Of a stretch of 18,511 nt of DNA, positions 6,426 to 14,524 are shown piece by piece. The stretch is from JBJEFI01 sp051873875 (GTDB lineage Bacteria; Bacillota; Bacilli; Bacillales; Bacillaceae_G). The notes beneath the pieces were generated by a model. That model was not told the origin of the DNA. It was given only the letters and a program-made list of their open reading frames with translations, and made no database searches. The position numbers and the translations under genes were made by a program. Positions within the stretch are counted from its first letter, which is position 1; every line of letters begins with the position of its first letter. The stretch covers positions 1-18,511 of the forward strand of contig JBJEFI010000022.1 of assembly GCA_051873875.1 (NCBI GenBank), written 5' to 3'.

Positions 6426-7319
6426 TTATACAAAAAGAATATGTAATATTTGGTAGCATAATGCTGCCATTGCAGCGGAAATTGGTAACGTAATAAACCA
6501 CGTAATAACCATTCGCTTGGCAGTAATCCATTGTACACCACGGGCACGATGGGCTGTACCTACCCCCATAATACCAGACGAAATAACATGGGTTGTACTA
6601 ACAGGAAGCTTAATAAAAGTTGCTGTTAAAATGATAGCGGCAGATGTTAAATCAGCTGCAACTCCGTTAGCAGGGCGAATTTTCATAATACGACCACCAA
6701 CGGTTTTAATAATACGCCATCCACCGATAGACGTTCCTAAGCCCATTGCTGTTGCACAGGAAAGTTGTACCCAAAAAGGAATGTCTGTTGTTGTATGGAA
6801 TCCACCAGCAATTAAGGCCATTGTAATAATCCCCATTGCCTTTTGAGCATCGTTTGTACCATGTGTATACGATTGAAAGGCAGCTGTAAAGATTTGAATT
6901 AAGCGGAAGCGTTTATTTGCTCTTGTTAAGTTTCGATTACGAAAAATAACTTTAAAAATACTATAGACAATAAATCCGGCAACAAAGGCTAAGATTGGTG
7001 ACAAAATTAATGCCTGTAGAATTTTTATAAATCCGCCGTAATTTAAAACAGAAACACCGGCAGCTGAGATTGCTGCTCCTGCAATGGCACCAATGATAGC
7101 ATGAGAAGAGCTACTTGGAATTCCATAGTACCAAGTAACTAAGTTCCAAATGATTGCCGCAATTAAGGCAGCTAAAATAACGACAGAGCCATTTGGAATA
7201 GAAAATGGGTCAACGATGTCTTTTGTAATTGTTTTGGCAACTCCTGTAAACGTAAGGGCACCGACAAAGTTCATAGTAGCGGCTAGAAAAATAGCATGAC
7301 GTGGTTTTAAAGCCCGAGT
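6426..7319 (-). CDS. pit: PiT-family inorganic phosphate transporter (5' end in assembly gap)
   Basis: The 297 visible residues are the bulk of a low-affinity, ion-coupled phosphate permease of the PiT family. The start lies in the N-run. Family landmarks are NFVGALTFTGVAKT near the visible start, WNLVTWYYGIPSSSSHAIIGAIAGAA in the first PD001131-type repeat, and a related second repeat with QSYTHGTNDAQKAMGIITMAL and PVSTTHVISSGIMGVG. The protein is highly hydrophobic with about nine visible spans. PiT proteins of this type are about 330 residues, so some 35 N-terminal residues are missing. The DUF47 gene just upstream is its usual operon partner. It is probably constitutive or phosphate-linked; see the repeats at 8011-8050. 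The frame shared with the DUF47 gene across the N-run is accidental. Confidence 0.9.
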   Translation of the reverse strand, partial: TRALKPRHAIFLAATMNFVGALTFTGVAKTITKDIVDPFSIPNGSVVILAALIAAIIWNLVTWYYGIPSSSSHAIIGAIAGAAISAAGVSVLNYGGFIKILQALILSPILAFVAGFIVYSIFKVIFRNRNLTRANKRFRLIQIFTAAFQSYTHGTNDAQKAMGIITMALIAGGFHTTTDIPFWVQLSCATAMGLGTSIGGWRIIKTVGGRIMKIRPANGVAADLTSAAIILTATFIKLPVSTTHVISSGIMGVGTAHRARGVQWITAKRMVITWFITLPISAAMAALCYQILHILFV

Positions 7320-7419
7320 NNNNNNNNNNNNNNNNNNNNNNNNNNNNNNNNNNNNNNNNNNNNNNNNNNNNNNNNNNNNNNNNNNNNNNNNNNNNNNNNN
7401 NNNNNNNNNNNNNNNNNNN
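7320..7419. other. Assembly gap of 100 N
   Basis: Exactly 100 ambiguous bases, a common placeholder for a gap of unknown length. About 46 residues of DUF47 and 35 of PiT are missing from the two flanks, so the true gap is probably nearer 250-280 bp. Confidence 0.95.
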
Positions 7420-7898
7420 GAGTGACGTAGTAATTCATCACAAGAAGATTCAATATCTTTAATTTTAATAATATACGTACGAGTATTTAATAATTTTTTC
7501 CCTAATAATAAATCAACTGCTTCTAAAATTTGTGTAGTAGCTTCTTTAATATAATCTACAAACTTAATCATATACTCATCAGTAGTTGTAATAGAATACA
7601 TTTCAAACAATGCTGCACAATGTTCCATTCCATCTAAAACATCGTCCATTCTCATTCCTAATTCTAAAATGTCTTCACGTTCAATTGGCGTAATAAATGT
7701 TTTATTTAATTCTTGAATAAGTTCGTGGAAGTAGTTATCACCTTTTGATTCATAGTCTTTCATTTTTTTGGAGAATTCTTTTAAATCGCTAATGTTTTTA
7801 ATTTTAAACTCTAAAAAGAAAATTGCACTTTCATCCAAGTTTTTTGCCATGTTTAATAATAAATTGTAAAATTTGTCTTTCTTCGGTGAAAACATCAT
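7420..7898 (-). CDS. DUF47 / PhoU-like phosphate transport accessory protein (3' end in assembly gap)
   Basis: The first 159 residues are visible. They form an all-alpha, PhoU-like DUF47 protein (YkaA/Pit accessory family, usually about 205 residues): FYNLLLNMAKNLDESAIFF at the start, then MKDYESKGDNYFHELIQELNKTFITPIEREDILELGMRMDDVLDGME, the most typical stretch. The acidic and His positions (E, D and H near 50-58 and 85-95) may bind metal as in PhoU. In many Firmicutes this gene precedes pit and modulates phosphate or metal-phosphate uptake; the partner role is inferred. A GGGGG ribosome site lies 9 nt before the ATG at 7898. The C-terminal quarter and stop codon are lost in the N-run. Confidence 0.88.
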
Positions 7899-7935
7899 AA
7901 TTAAAAACCCCCGTTTTTTCTATCAATATTCTATC

Positions 7936-7964
7936 TCTATAATGTGAACACTATTGATTTTAAA
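7936..7964 (-). promoter_or_regulatory. Possible promoter of the DUF47-pit operon
   Basis: On the minus strand TTTAAA (7964-7959), 17 nt, then TATAGA (7941-7936) gives a moderate sigma-A promoter with start near 7929, about 30 nt before the DUF47 gene. Each hexamer departs from consensus, so confidence is limited. Confidence 0.4.
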
Positions 7965-8010
7965 TGGGGAGGATTGTTTTTACAAATATAAATATTCAAA
8001 AAAATAGCAA

Positions 8011-8050
8011 TAAACATGATTCTTTACAATCTTGTAACAGAAAATTTACA
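8011..8050 (+). promoter_or_regulatory. PhoP-box-like direct repeats upstream of the pit operon
   Basis: Four 6-mers ending in ACA are phased by about one helical turn on the plus strand: TAAACA (8011), TTTACA (8023), GTAACA (8034) and TTTACA (8045). PhoP of Bacillus binds tandem TTAACA-like 6-mers with about 5 bp between them, so this looks like a PhoP box. They are on the strand opposite to the operon and some 80-120 bp upstream of the suggested transcription start, which is far for simple activation. Confidence 0.38.
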
Positions 8051-8090
8051 ATTCATAGAATCGACAGGGGGATTCTAGCCGAATAGGAAA

Positions 8091-9461
8091 TCATTTACTT
8101 CTTTTCATAAATGGGTAAAGTAAAAAGCCGACAAAAAATAAACCAATACCAAGGGCAAATGTTAGTAAATCAGATGTACCAGTAATGATAACCCAAATAG
8201 CATAAACTAACCCTAGTATCGCAAAGATACAATTAGAGATCGGTTGTGTTAATTGCCCCCGTATAATTAATTTTAATTGAAAGAGTGGTGAAACAAGATA
8301 AGGAATTAAGTAGGCAAGTGTTGCAACTGTAATGACGAATTCATAAGCTTCATTAATTGACCCAGAAATTGTTGAAAAAATAAATAGCTGAGACATTCCG
8401 TTTGTTACCCACAATGATGTAGAAGGACTATTATGTTTATTTTCCTTCGCGAAGATAGATAAAAATAAGCCAGCCTTTGCATTTTGGTAAGCAACTTCTG
8501 CACTTAATAAAATCCATCCTATTAGAGAACCTAATAAGGAGATGATGGCAAGAATCGCCATGACATAGCCAGCATTTTCACCAAGTACAGTCATTAATGC
8601 ATCGACAAGAGGGCGTTCTGATTGCTGTAATTGTTTAATTGGAATCGTGCCAAGGGTTAGAAAAGAAATGCCAATGTAAATGATTAATGTTAATAATAAT
8701 CCAAAGATAGTTGCTTGTTTTACCGCTTTCGTTGAAATAGCTCTGTTGGAAAGTAACACAGCAGATTCAATTCCAATAAAAGCCCAAAGTGTTAAAATGG
8801 CAGCATTATTGATTTGTTCAAATAAGGTTGTTTTTTCTCCTTCATAAAATGACTCTGTATAAAATGGCCCCATTTTTTGTTTATCAAATAAAAATAGCGC
8901 AATAAAAATGAACAAGGCAAAGCCAAGTACTTTTGTAATGGTTGCGATGAAGCTAATTTTGCCGCCACTATGGACACTTTTTAACAGAATAAAGTGATTA
9001 ATCCACAGTAAACTGCTACAAACGAGAAAGGTAGAAAATTGTCCTTTTGTAATGGTAAAGGTATGAAGTGAAAACAAGATTGTTCCATCTTGTAAGATTG
9101 GAAAAAAAGTAGATAAGTATCCTGTTAAGGAGGTAAGAATGGCTACATTACTACTCCAATTTGCCACCCAATATCCCCATACCATGCTAAAGGTTGCGAT
9201 GGTTCCATATGTCTCATTATCAAATAGTTTATAAGCATGACTTTGTGGTCCGTTTGGTAAATCAGGCCGTTGAATCGCTAAGTTTCCAAAAACAAGGGCA
9301 AGCATAAGTACACCCATACCAGTTGCTATCCAAGCTATTAATATTCCTAATGGACTAGCTGTCTTGGCCAAAGTAGTTGGAAGCATGAAAATACCAGCCC
9401 CTACCATATTCCCAACAACGATTGCCGATAACATAAAAACGCCCCATCTTTTCTCTTTCAT
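8091..9461 (-). CDS. APC-family amino-acid permease (basic amino acid/polyamine antiporter type)
   Basis: The 456-residue protein is an integral membrane amino-acid transporter with about 12 hydrophobic spans. The first span carries the APC signature VVGNMVGAGIFMLPTTLA (residues 15-32), which binds the substrate backbone. LWAFIGIESAVLLSNRA near the middle is the span 6 motif typical of the basic amino acid/polyamine antiporter (APA) subgroup, to which arginine-ornithine antiporters such as B. subtilis YvsH belong. Substrate cannot be fixed from sequence; no arc genes are adjacent. AAGGGG lies 7 nt before the ATG. The gene is transcribed in the same direction as gapN but is separated from it by a terminator. 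No confident promoter is seen. No clear terminator lies between it and the DUF47 gene, only a 7-bp hairpin at 8056-8077 without a T-run, so some read-through is possible. Confidence 0.88.
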   Translation of the reverse strand: MKEKRWGVFMLSAIVVGNMVGAGIFMLPTTLAKTASPLGILIAWIATGMGVLMLALVFGNLAIQRPDLPNGPQSHAYKLFDNETYGTIATFSMVWGYWVANWSSNVAILTSLTGYLSTFFPILQDGTILFSLHTFTITKGQFSTFLVCSSLLWINHFILLKSVHSGGKISFIATITKVLGFALFIFIALFLFDKQKMGPFYTESFYEGEKTTLFEQINNAAILTLWAFIGIESAVLLSNRAISTKAVKQATIFGLLLTLIIYIGISFLTLGTIPIKQLQQSERPLVDALMTVLGENAGYVMAILAIISLLGSLIGWILLSAEVAYQNAKAGLFLSIFAKENKHNSPSTSLWVTNGMSQLFIFSTISGSINEAYEFVITVATLAYLIPYLVSPLFQLKLIIRGQLTQPISNCIFAILGLVYAIWVIITGTSDLLTFALGIGLFFVGFLLYPFMKRSK

Positions 9462-9617
9462 TATGAATCCCCTTTATGTATTGTTCTCGTTAGTGTTTCC
9501 AATTTTTATTAAGAAAAATCACAGGCGATTTCCTTCTATATCGTTTAGAAAAGCAAGTAGTGTACTATTTTTTTAGCGGAACATAGATATGCCTGAAAAG
9601 AGATTGGTATTGGAAAA

Positions 9618-9645
9618 TAAAAAAAGCTACCCATATTGGATAGCT
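9618..9645 (-). terminator. Intrinsic terminator of gapN
   Basis: In the minus-strand RNA an 8-bp stem (9645-9638 with 9632-9625, one G-U) and a 5-nt loop are followed by seven U (9624-9618). It separates gapN from the permease gene. Confidence 0.85.
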
Positions 9646-9653
9646 GCTATTGA

Positions 9654-11084
9654 TTAAATAATGTTAATAACTGTTACTTTTTCACGTGTCATTGATTCAA
9701 TGCTACGCTTAATACCTTGTGCACCCATACCAGAACCTTTTATACCGATGAATGGGAAGTGATCAGGTCCACGTTCAGTACGTCCATTAATTTGAACAGA
9801 ACCAGCCTCTATTTCATTAGCAAGACGGAATGCTTTGTTAATATCAGCAGTAAAGATACTTGCTTGTAAACCAAATTCAGATTTATTTGTTAGTTCAATC
9901 GCTTTTGCTAAAGAAGAAACACGAATGATTGGTAATACTGGGCCGAATGGTTCTTCCCATGCAATACGCATGTCTTCTGTTACGTTATCAAATAATGTTG
10001 GATAAATTAGGTTACGCTCGCGTTTATTTCCTACTAATAATGTAGCACCTTTTTCGATGGCATCGTCGATTAATCCTTGAACATAATCAGCAGAGCCGTC
10101 GTCAATTAAAGGGACAATTGTTTTGTTCTCTTCTGGAGAACCAACTGTTAATTTTTCAACTTCTTCTTTTAATAAAGCAGATAGTGTATCGGCAATGCTA
10201 TCTTCTACTAATACACGTTTAATTGCTGTACAACGTTGGCCAGAGTATGAATAAGCACCAGCAATAATTTGTTTTGCTGCTAATTGTAAATCAGCATCTT
10301 CACAAACGATTGCAGGGTCTTTTCCACCTAATTCCATTACTTGTGGAATCATTTTTGCCAAGCTAGCGATATGATAACCTGTGTTTGTTCCACCAGTGAA
10401 TGATACCATGTCGATTCCTTTGTGCTCTACTAAGTAATCACCGATAACAGAGCCACGACCTGTAACGATGTTTAAGACACCATTTGGTAAGCCAGCTTTA
10501 TCAAGAGCTTCAATCATTTTAATCCCACTAATTGCTCCTTGTGTTGCAGGTTTGAAAATAACTGCATTACCAGAAATTAAGGCTGGTGCAATTTTTGCTG
10601 CAGCAAGGTTTACTGGATAGTTAAATGGAGAAATAGCTAACACAACGCCAAGTGGAACACGTTTAACAATTGCAATTTTTGATTGAGAACCACCAGGGAA
10701 GTTTTCACCAGATAGGCTTTCACCATACATATGAATAGCTTCTTCAATTGTATAACGAATTAAGTCAGCAGTACGTTCAACTTCTTTTACTGCATCGTTA
10801 TAGCCTTTTCCAACTTCTTTCATAACGATATCAGCAATTTCTTCTTTCATATCTAATAAGTGATCAATCCATTTATATAAGTATTCTGCACGTTCACGAA
10901 TACTTAATAATGACCAGTCGCGTTGTGCTTCTTTTGCTGTTTGAATTGCATAATCTACTTCTTCACGTGAAATTGCTTGAACCTGTCCAATCTCTTCGTG
11001 TGAATATGGAGATGAAATAGAAATTGTTTGGTTTGAATCACTCATTTTCCATTCACCGTTTATGTAATATTTATAGTTATTCAT
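9654..11084 (-). CDS. gapN: NADP-dependent non-phosphorylating glyceraldehyde-3-phosphate dehydrogenase
   Basis: The 476-residue enzyme oxidises glyceraldehyde-3-phosphate straight to 3-phosphoglycerate with NADP+, making NADPH and bypassing the ATP-yielding step of glycolysis. It is an aldehyde dehydrogenase fold protein with catalytic Glu251 in MELGGKDP and catalytic Cys285 in YSYSGQRCTAIKR, positions that agree with GapN of Streptococcus mutans (E250, C284). The cofactor loop VSFTGGTNTG and the end TVINI also fit. The start is ATG at 11084, with AGGAGGT just before it. The frame extends 25 codons further to a TTG at 11159, but that codon is inside the promoter and the extra residues do not resemble the family. 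It is monocistronic with its own terminator. GapN is known in the Bacillus cereus group, streptococci and clostridia, and not in B. subtilis as far as I recall. Confidence 0.93.
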   Translation of the reverse strand: MNNYKYYINGEWKMSDSNQTISISSPYSHEEIGQVQAISREEVDYAIQTAKEAQRDWSLLSIRERAEYLYKWIDHLLDMKEEIADIVMKEVGKGYNDAVKEVERTADLIRYTIEEAIHMYGESLSGENFPGGSQSKIAIVKRVPLGVVLAISPFNYPVNLAAAKIAPALISGNAVIFKPATQGAISGIKMIEALDKAGLPNGVLNIVTGRGSVIGDYLVEHKGIDMVSFTGGTNTGYHIASLAKMIPQVMELGGKDPAIVCEDADLQLAAKQIIAGAYSYSGQRCTAIKRVLVEDSIADTLSALLKEEVEKLTVGSPEENKTIVPLIDDGSADYVQGLIDDAIEKGATLLVGNKRERNLIYPTLFDNVTEDMRIAWEEPFGPVLPIIRVSSLAKAIELTNKSEFGLQASIFTADINKAFRLANEIEAGSVQINGRTERGPDHFPFIGIKGSGMGAQGIKRSIESMTREKVTVINII

Positions 11085-11130
11085 AGTACCTCCTATAATA
11101 AGCAACGATTGAATTTTATGACTTGTATTG

Positions 11131-11159
11131 ATTGTATGGTTATTATTGCAAAATGGCAA
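11131..11159 (-). promoter_or_regulatory. gapN promoter with inverted repeat at the -35
   Basis: On the minus strand TTGCCA (11159-11154), 17 nt, then TACAAT (11136-11131) is a near-consensus sigma-A promoter, giving a 40-nt leader. The inverted repeat TATTGC (11144-11149) / GCAATA (11156-11161) overlaps the -35 and could be an operator. The rest of the 313-bp space between gapN and the next gene is AT-rich with no gene visible. Confidence 0.65.
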
Positions 11160-11341
11160 TACCTTTGCTTCAAATTAGGTCTTTAGTTAAGTTATTTTTT
11201 ATTTTACGATAATAAAATATATTATATTCTAGCTATTTTCAACGGAAAAGCTTGAAAAATTAATTTATAAAAATAAAATTAAAAATGGTTCCTATTTCTT
11301 ATTAAGGTTGCTTTTGGTAAAATGGGGAAAGTATTTTTTTA

Positions 11342-11350
11342 TGATAGAAT
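11342..11350 (+). promoter_or_regulatory. Possible extended -10 promoter of the CNNM-like gene
   Basis: TGATAGAAT is an extended -10 located 47 nt before the start codon. No clear -35 is found 17 nt upstream. TGGTAAAAT at 11315-11323 is a second candidate. Confidence 0.35.
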
Positions 11351-11397
11351 AACAAAAACTACATAAAGAGGCATCATGAGTTAGGAGTGTAAAAGTT

Positions 11398-12663
11398 ATG
11401 GATCAGATTCCTGTATCTACTATTGCAACGTTATTTGTGTTTATTATTTTATCTGCTTTTTTTTCATCAGCAGAAACAGCATTTTCAAGTGTAAACCGCA
11501 TTCGTTTAAAAAATTATGTGGATGAAAATAGAAGAGGAAGCCAAAAAGCATTATATATTGTAGAAAATTTCGATAAAGCACTATCTACTATTTTAATTGG
11601 AAATAACGTAGTGAATATTGCAGCTTCAGCAATTGCTACCCAATTAGCAACGGATCTTTTAAAAGGAGCAAATGCAATTGTTATCAGTACGACAGTGATG
11701 ACAATTATTGTATTAATTTTTGGAGAAGTATTGCCAAAATCATTTGCTAAAGAAAATGCAGAAGGATTTGCATTAACAGTATCAGGACCACTGTTATTAT
11801 TAATGAAAATACTAACACCATTTAACTACTTATTAGTAAAATTAAAAACCTTTGTATCAAGATTTGTAGGGAAAAAAAACAATGAACCGTCAGTAACAGA
11901 GGAAGAGTTAAAGGTAATGGTTGATTTAAGTGAAGAAGAAGGCGTTATAAATAAGGAAGAAAAAGAGTTAGTCCATCGTTCGTTAGATTTTAATGACATT
12001 TTAGTAGGGGAAATATTGCAACCAAGAATTGATATGGTAGCTGTCGAGGTAAATGACAGCATCGAAAAAATTAGAGATATCTTTATTGAAGAACGTTATT
12101 CTCGTATTCCTGTTTATGAAGAAAATGTCGATAATGTAATCGGAATTCTGTCTGATAAGGAATTCTTTACGTACCTTATTCAAAATAAAGCCGTTGATTT
12201 AAGAGAGCTATTGCGTAAACCGTTATTTATTGTTGAATCGATGAAAATTTCTACATTATTACCCCAATTACAAAAAAGCAAATCTCATATGGCAATTGTA
12301 ATTGATGAATTTGGCGGAACATCTGGATTAGTCACGTTAGAAGATATTTTAGAAGAGATTGTCGGAGATATATGGGATGAACATGATGAACGCGTAAAAA
12401 ATATTGTAAAGGTTGACGAATCTACTTATCAATTTAACGCAGAATTGCCATTGGATGAGTTTACAGAAATATTTGCTGACTTAGAGGTTCAAAGTGATTT
12501 TCACACATTAGGCGGTTGGATTTTCGAACGATTTGAACGTATTCCACTAGTTGGAGAGAAAATTACCTATGATAATTTAGAGATTCGTGTGGATAAAGTA
12601 GAAAATCGACGAATTCGAAAAGTAACAGTTACAACGATTGATGGAGATAAGGAAGTCGATTAA
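11398..12663 (+). CDS. CNNM/CorC-family membrane protein (DUF21-CBS-CorC_HlyC), probable Mg2+ exporter
   Basis: The 421-residue protein has three parts: an N-terminal DUF21 membrane domain (about 1-190) with the start FFSSAETAFSSVNRIRLKNY and GNNVVNIAASAIAT, two CBS repeats (about 205-325) from EILQPRIDMVAVE to VTLEDILEEIVGDIWDEHD, and a C-terminal CorC_HlyC domain (about 340-421) with FHTLGGWIFERFERIPLVGE. Members such as S. aureus MpfA and B. subtilis YhdP are linked to Mg2+ efflux and resistance, and archaeal and bacterial CorC structures show Na+-coupled Mg2+ export with ATP/Mg sensing by the CBS pair. The older hemolysin label is misleading. TAGGAGTG lies 8 nt before the ATG. The gene is divergent from gapN and probably monocistronic. 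The transport direction is taken from the family. Confidence 0.92.
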   Translation: MDQIPVSTIATLFVFIILSAFFSSAETAFSSVNRIRLKNYVDENRRGSQKALYIVENFDKALSTILIGNNVVNIAASAIATQLATDLLKGANAIVISTTVMTIIVLIFGEVLPKSFAKENAEGFALTVSGPLLLLMKILTPFNYLLVKLKTFVSRFVGKKNNEPSVTEEELKVMVDLSEEEGVINKEEKELVHRSLDFNDILVGEILQPRIDMVAVEVNDSIEKIRDIFIEERYSRIPVYEENVDNVIGILSDKEFFTYLIQNKAVDLRELLRKPLFIVESMKISTLLPQLQKSKSHMAIVIDEFGGTSGLVTLEDILEEIVGDIWDEHDERVKNIVKVDESTYQFNAELPLDEFTEIFADLEVQSDFHTLGGWIFERFERIPLVGEKITYDNLEIRVDKVENRRIRKVTVTTIDGDKEVD

Positions 12664-12692
12664 TCTTTCCATTATTTACATGTTTCTATGAT

Positions 12693-12721
12693 ACATATAA
12701 ACAATCAAGTGTTACATAATA
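12693..12721 (+). promoter_or_regulatory. Sigma-G-like promoter of the SASP gene
   Basis: CATAATA (12715-12721) fits the sigma-G/sigma-F -10 CATWHTA exactly. Seventeen nt upstream, ACATA (12693-12697) matches the -35 GHATR at four of five positions. Start would be near 12728, just ahead of the ribosome site. Forespore expression is expected for SASP genes. Confidence 0.6.
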
Positions 12722-12752
12722 AGAGTACATCAACCGAGGAGGTGAAAGAACA

Positions 12753-12935
12753 ATGGCAAACACTAGTAAATTATTAGTACCAGGTTCACAAAGTGCCTTA
12801 GAGCAGATGAAAAATGAAATTGCACAAGAGTTTGGTGTAACACTTGGCCCAGATACAACATCACGTGCAAATGGTTCAGTTGGTGGAGAAATTACAAAAC
12901 GATTAGTAAAATTAGCAGAACAACAATTAGGTTAA
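12753..12935 (+). CDS. Alpha/beta-type small acid-soluble spore protein
   Basis: This 60-residue protein coats DNA in the dormant spore, holding it in an A-like form and protecting it from UV and chemical damage, and is broken down to amino acids on germination. The family pattern is complete: LEQMKNEIAQEFGV (17-29) with the GPR protease site between E22 and I23, then LGPDTTSRANGSVGGEITKRLVKLAEQQL (31-59). A strong GAGGAGGTGA lies before the ATG. It is followed by its own terminator. Its presence shows that the organism forms endospores. Several paralogues are usual in one genome, so no specific ssp letter is given. Confidence 0.97.
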   Translation: MANTSKLLVPGSQSALEQMKNEIAQEFGVTLGPDTTSRANGSVGGEITKRLVKLAEQQLG

Positions 12936-12960
12936 TAATAAAATAAAAATGGAATAAATA

Positions 12961-12988
12961 GTGGGAGGCATTTTGTCTCCCGCTTTTT
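12961..12988 (+). terminator. Intrinsic terminator of the SASP gene
   Basis: GTGGGAG (12961-12967) pairs with CTCCCGC (12977-12983), with one G-U pair, and five T follow (12984-12988). Confidence 0.88.
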
Positions 12989-13023
12989 CATAGACTTTTG
13001 TTTAAGATATAGGGAGGACAACG

Positions 13024-13269
13024 ATGTATATTTGTCCAAAATGCAACGGATTACAGACTACAACGTATAGATGTGAAACATGTTCTAGTATCATGGATGA
13101 CTGTGGAAGAGCCGTAGATTATTACGATGATTATAGTCCTTATTTAGATGAAGCCATTACGAATAAAGTAGATGGCTTAACAAGTGAGGAAGATGAGCAT
13201 GTATGCAAACATCTTTTTTATTGTCAAACATGTCAAAAAGAAAAACTAATTGATATAGCATACATATAA
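13024..13269 (+). CDS. Small Cys-rich zinc-ribbon-like protein of unknown function
   Basis: The 81-residue product starts with CPKC (C4, C7) and CETC (C17, C20), as in a zinc ribbon, with an extra C27 in DDCG. A Tyr/Asp-rich stretch VDYYDDYSPYLDE (31-43) follows, then a second cluster C61, H63, C67, C70 ending in FYCQTCQKEK. Two metal sites are possible. GGGAGG lies before the ATG, so translation is likely. I recognise a similar short protein in other Bacillus genomes but no named function. It lies between a forespore gene and msmX, 35 nt past the SASP terminator, with no convincing promoter of its own; low-level read-through or a sporulation promoter is possible. Confidence 0.78.
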   Translation: MYICPKCNGLQTTTYRCETCSSIMDDCGRAVDYYDDYSPYLDEAITNKVDGLTSEEDEHVCKHLFYCQTCQKEKLIDIAYI

Positions 13270-13274
13270 ATGAA

Positions 13275-13318
13275 AAAAGGCCTAATAGATATTTATAATA
13301 ATATCTATCAGGCCTTTT
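13275..13318. terminator. Bidirectional terminator between the Cys-rich gene and msmX
   Basis: AAAAGGCCT (13275-13283) and ATAGATATT (13285-13293) pair with AATATCTAT (13300-13308) and AGGCCTTTT (13310-13318); one A-C mismatch divides the two 9-bp stems and the loop is 6 nt. The longer U-run is on the minus strand, so it mainly ends msmX mRNA. Confidence 0.9.
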
Positions 13319-13378
13319 CACGTGGGTCACCATTCATTTTTCACATGAATGATAATCTTTTTTATGGGGAACTATTTA

Positions 13379-14494
13379 TTATTTCATTTCGCTTGCAGGA
13401 CGAATACGAGATTCTGTTTCTGCATCGAAGAAATGACATTTATTCATGTTAAATCCTAATTCTAAGATAGAACCGTTTTTCACAGTTGAACGAGCATCTA
13501 CACGTGCTACGATGTCTTGGCCTTCGATTTGACCGTATAACATTGATTCAGCACCTAATAACTCAGCCACGTCAATTTTAATTTTTGTTTTTGTTCCTGG
13601 TGAAGATTCGATAAACACTAATTCATCATGAATATCTTCAGGACGAATACCTAAGATGATTTCTTTACCAACGTAGTTTTGTTCACGAAGGAACTTCATT
13701 TTTCCTTCTGGAACTTCAAATGATGTAGAACCAACTGTAAATTTACCATCTTCTAATGTACCAGTTAAGAAGTTCATTGCAGGTGAACCGATGAAGCCAC
13801 CAACGAATAAGTTTTCTGGTTTTTCGTATACTTCTTTTGGTGTACCAACTTGTTGGATACGACCATCTTTCATAACAACAAGACGAGTAGCCATTGTCAT
13901 TGCTTCTGTTTGGTCATGTGTTACGTAAATTGTAGTTGTGCCTAAGCGTTGGTGTAATTTAGAGATTTCAGCACGCATTGATACACGTAATTTTGCATCA
14001 AGGTTTGATAAAGGCTCATCCATTAAGAATACTTTTGCATCACGAACGATTGCACGACCTAAAGCAACACGCTGACGTTGACCACCAGAAAGTGCTTTTG
14101 GCTTACGATCTAAATATTGTTCTAAACCTAAGATACGAGCTGCTTCTTTTACACGACGCTCAATTTCATCTTTAGGGAATTTACGTAATTTTAATCCGAA
14201 TGCCATGTTATCATATACAGTCATATGTGGATATAATGCATAGTTTTGGAATACCATTGCGATATCACGGTCTTTAGGAGCTACATCGTTTACACGACGA
14301 TCATCGATAAAGAAATCACCTTCTGAAATTTCTTCTAAACCAGCAATCATACGTAATGTTGTTGATTTACCACAACCTGATGGTCCTACGAATACGATAA
14401 ATTCTTTATCCTTAATGTGTAGATTAAAGTCAAATACTGCTTGTACATTATTATCATAAATTTTTTGAATGTTATCTAAAATTAATTCAGCCAT
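13379..14494 (-). CDS. msmX: MsmX-type multi-sugar ABC importer ATPase
   Basis: The 371-residue protein is the ATP-binding subunit that powers carbohydrate importers of the CUT1 class. It has Walker A GPSGCGKST (37-45), Q-loop VFQNYALYPH (81-90), signature LSGGQ (135-139), Walker B VFLMDEP (155-161) and the H-loop THD. The C-terminal part (about 240-371) is the OB-fold regulatory domain with GIRPEDIHDE. It closely follows B. subtilis MsmX along its length. MsmX is a shared ATPase serving several sugar importers encoded elsewhere, and indeed no binding protein or permease genes are next to it. GGAGG lies 9 nt before the ATG. Two cre-like sites cover the promoter, so glucose repression through CcpA is likely. 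It is divergent from a ROK repressor gene. Confidence 0.95.
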   Translation of the reverse strand: MAELILDNIQKIYDNNVQAVFDFNLHIKDKEFIVFVGPSGCGKSTTLRMIAGLEEISEGDFFIDDRRVNDVAPKDRDIAMVFQNYALYPHMTVYDNMAFGLKLRKFPKDEIERRVKEAARILGLEQYLDRKPKALSGGQRQRVALGRAIVRDAKVFLMDEPLSNLDAKLRVSMRAEISKLHQRLGTTTIYVTHDQTEAMTMATRLVVMKDGRIQQVGTPKEVYEKPENLFVGGFIGSPAMNFLTGTLEDGKFTVGSTSFEVPEGKMKFLREQNYVGKEIILGIRPEDIHDELVFIESSPGTKTKIKIDVAELLGAESMLYGQIEGQDIVARVDARSTVKNGSILELGFNMNKCHFFDAETESRIRPASEMK

Positions 14495-14524
14495 TTTCTA
14501 TTGCCTCCAAGTAATTATTTTTAT

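Noticed and set aside
8056..8077. 7-bp hairpin between the permease and DUF47 genes as a terminator
   Set aside because: No U-run follows in the minus-strand RNA, so termination is not supported.
11085..11159. 25-codon extension of gapN from TTG 11159
   Set aside because: The codon lies in the -35 of a near-consensus promoter and AGGAGGT directly precedes the ATG at 11084.
13331..13351. Inverted repeat CATTCAT/ATGAATG after msmX
   Set aside because: It is short, has no U-run, and is followed by a much stronger terminator; it may be chance.
13270..13452. Open frame of 60 codons on the plus strand after the Cys-rich gene
   Set aside because: It runs through the bidirectional terminator and the end of msmX, and has no ribosome site.
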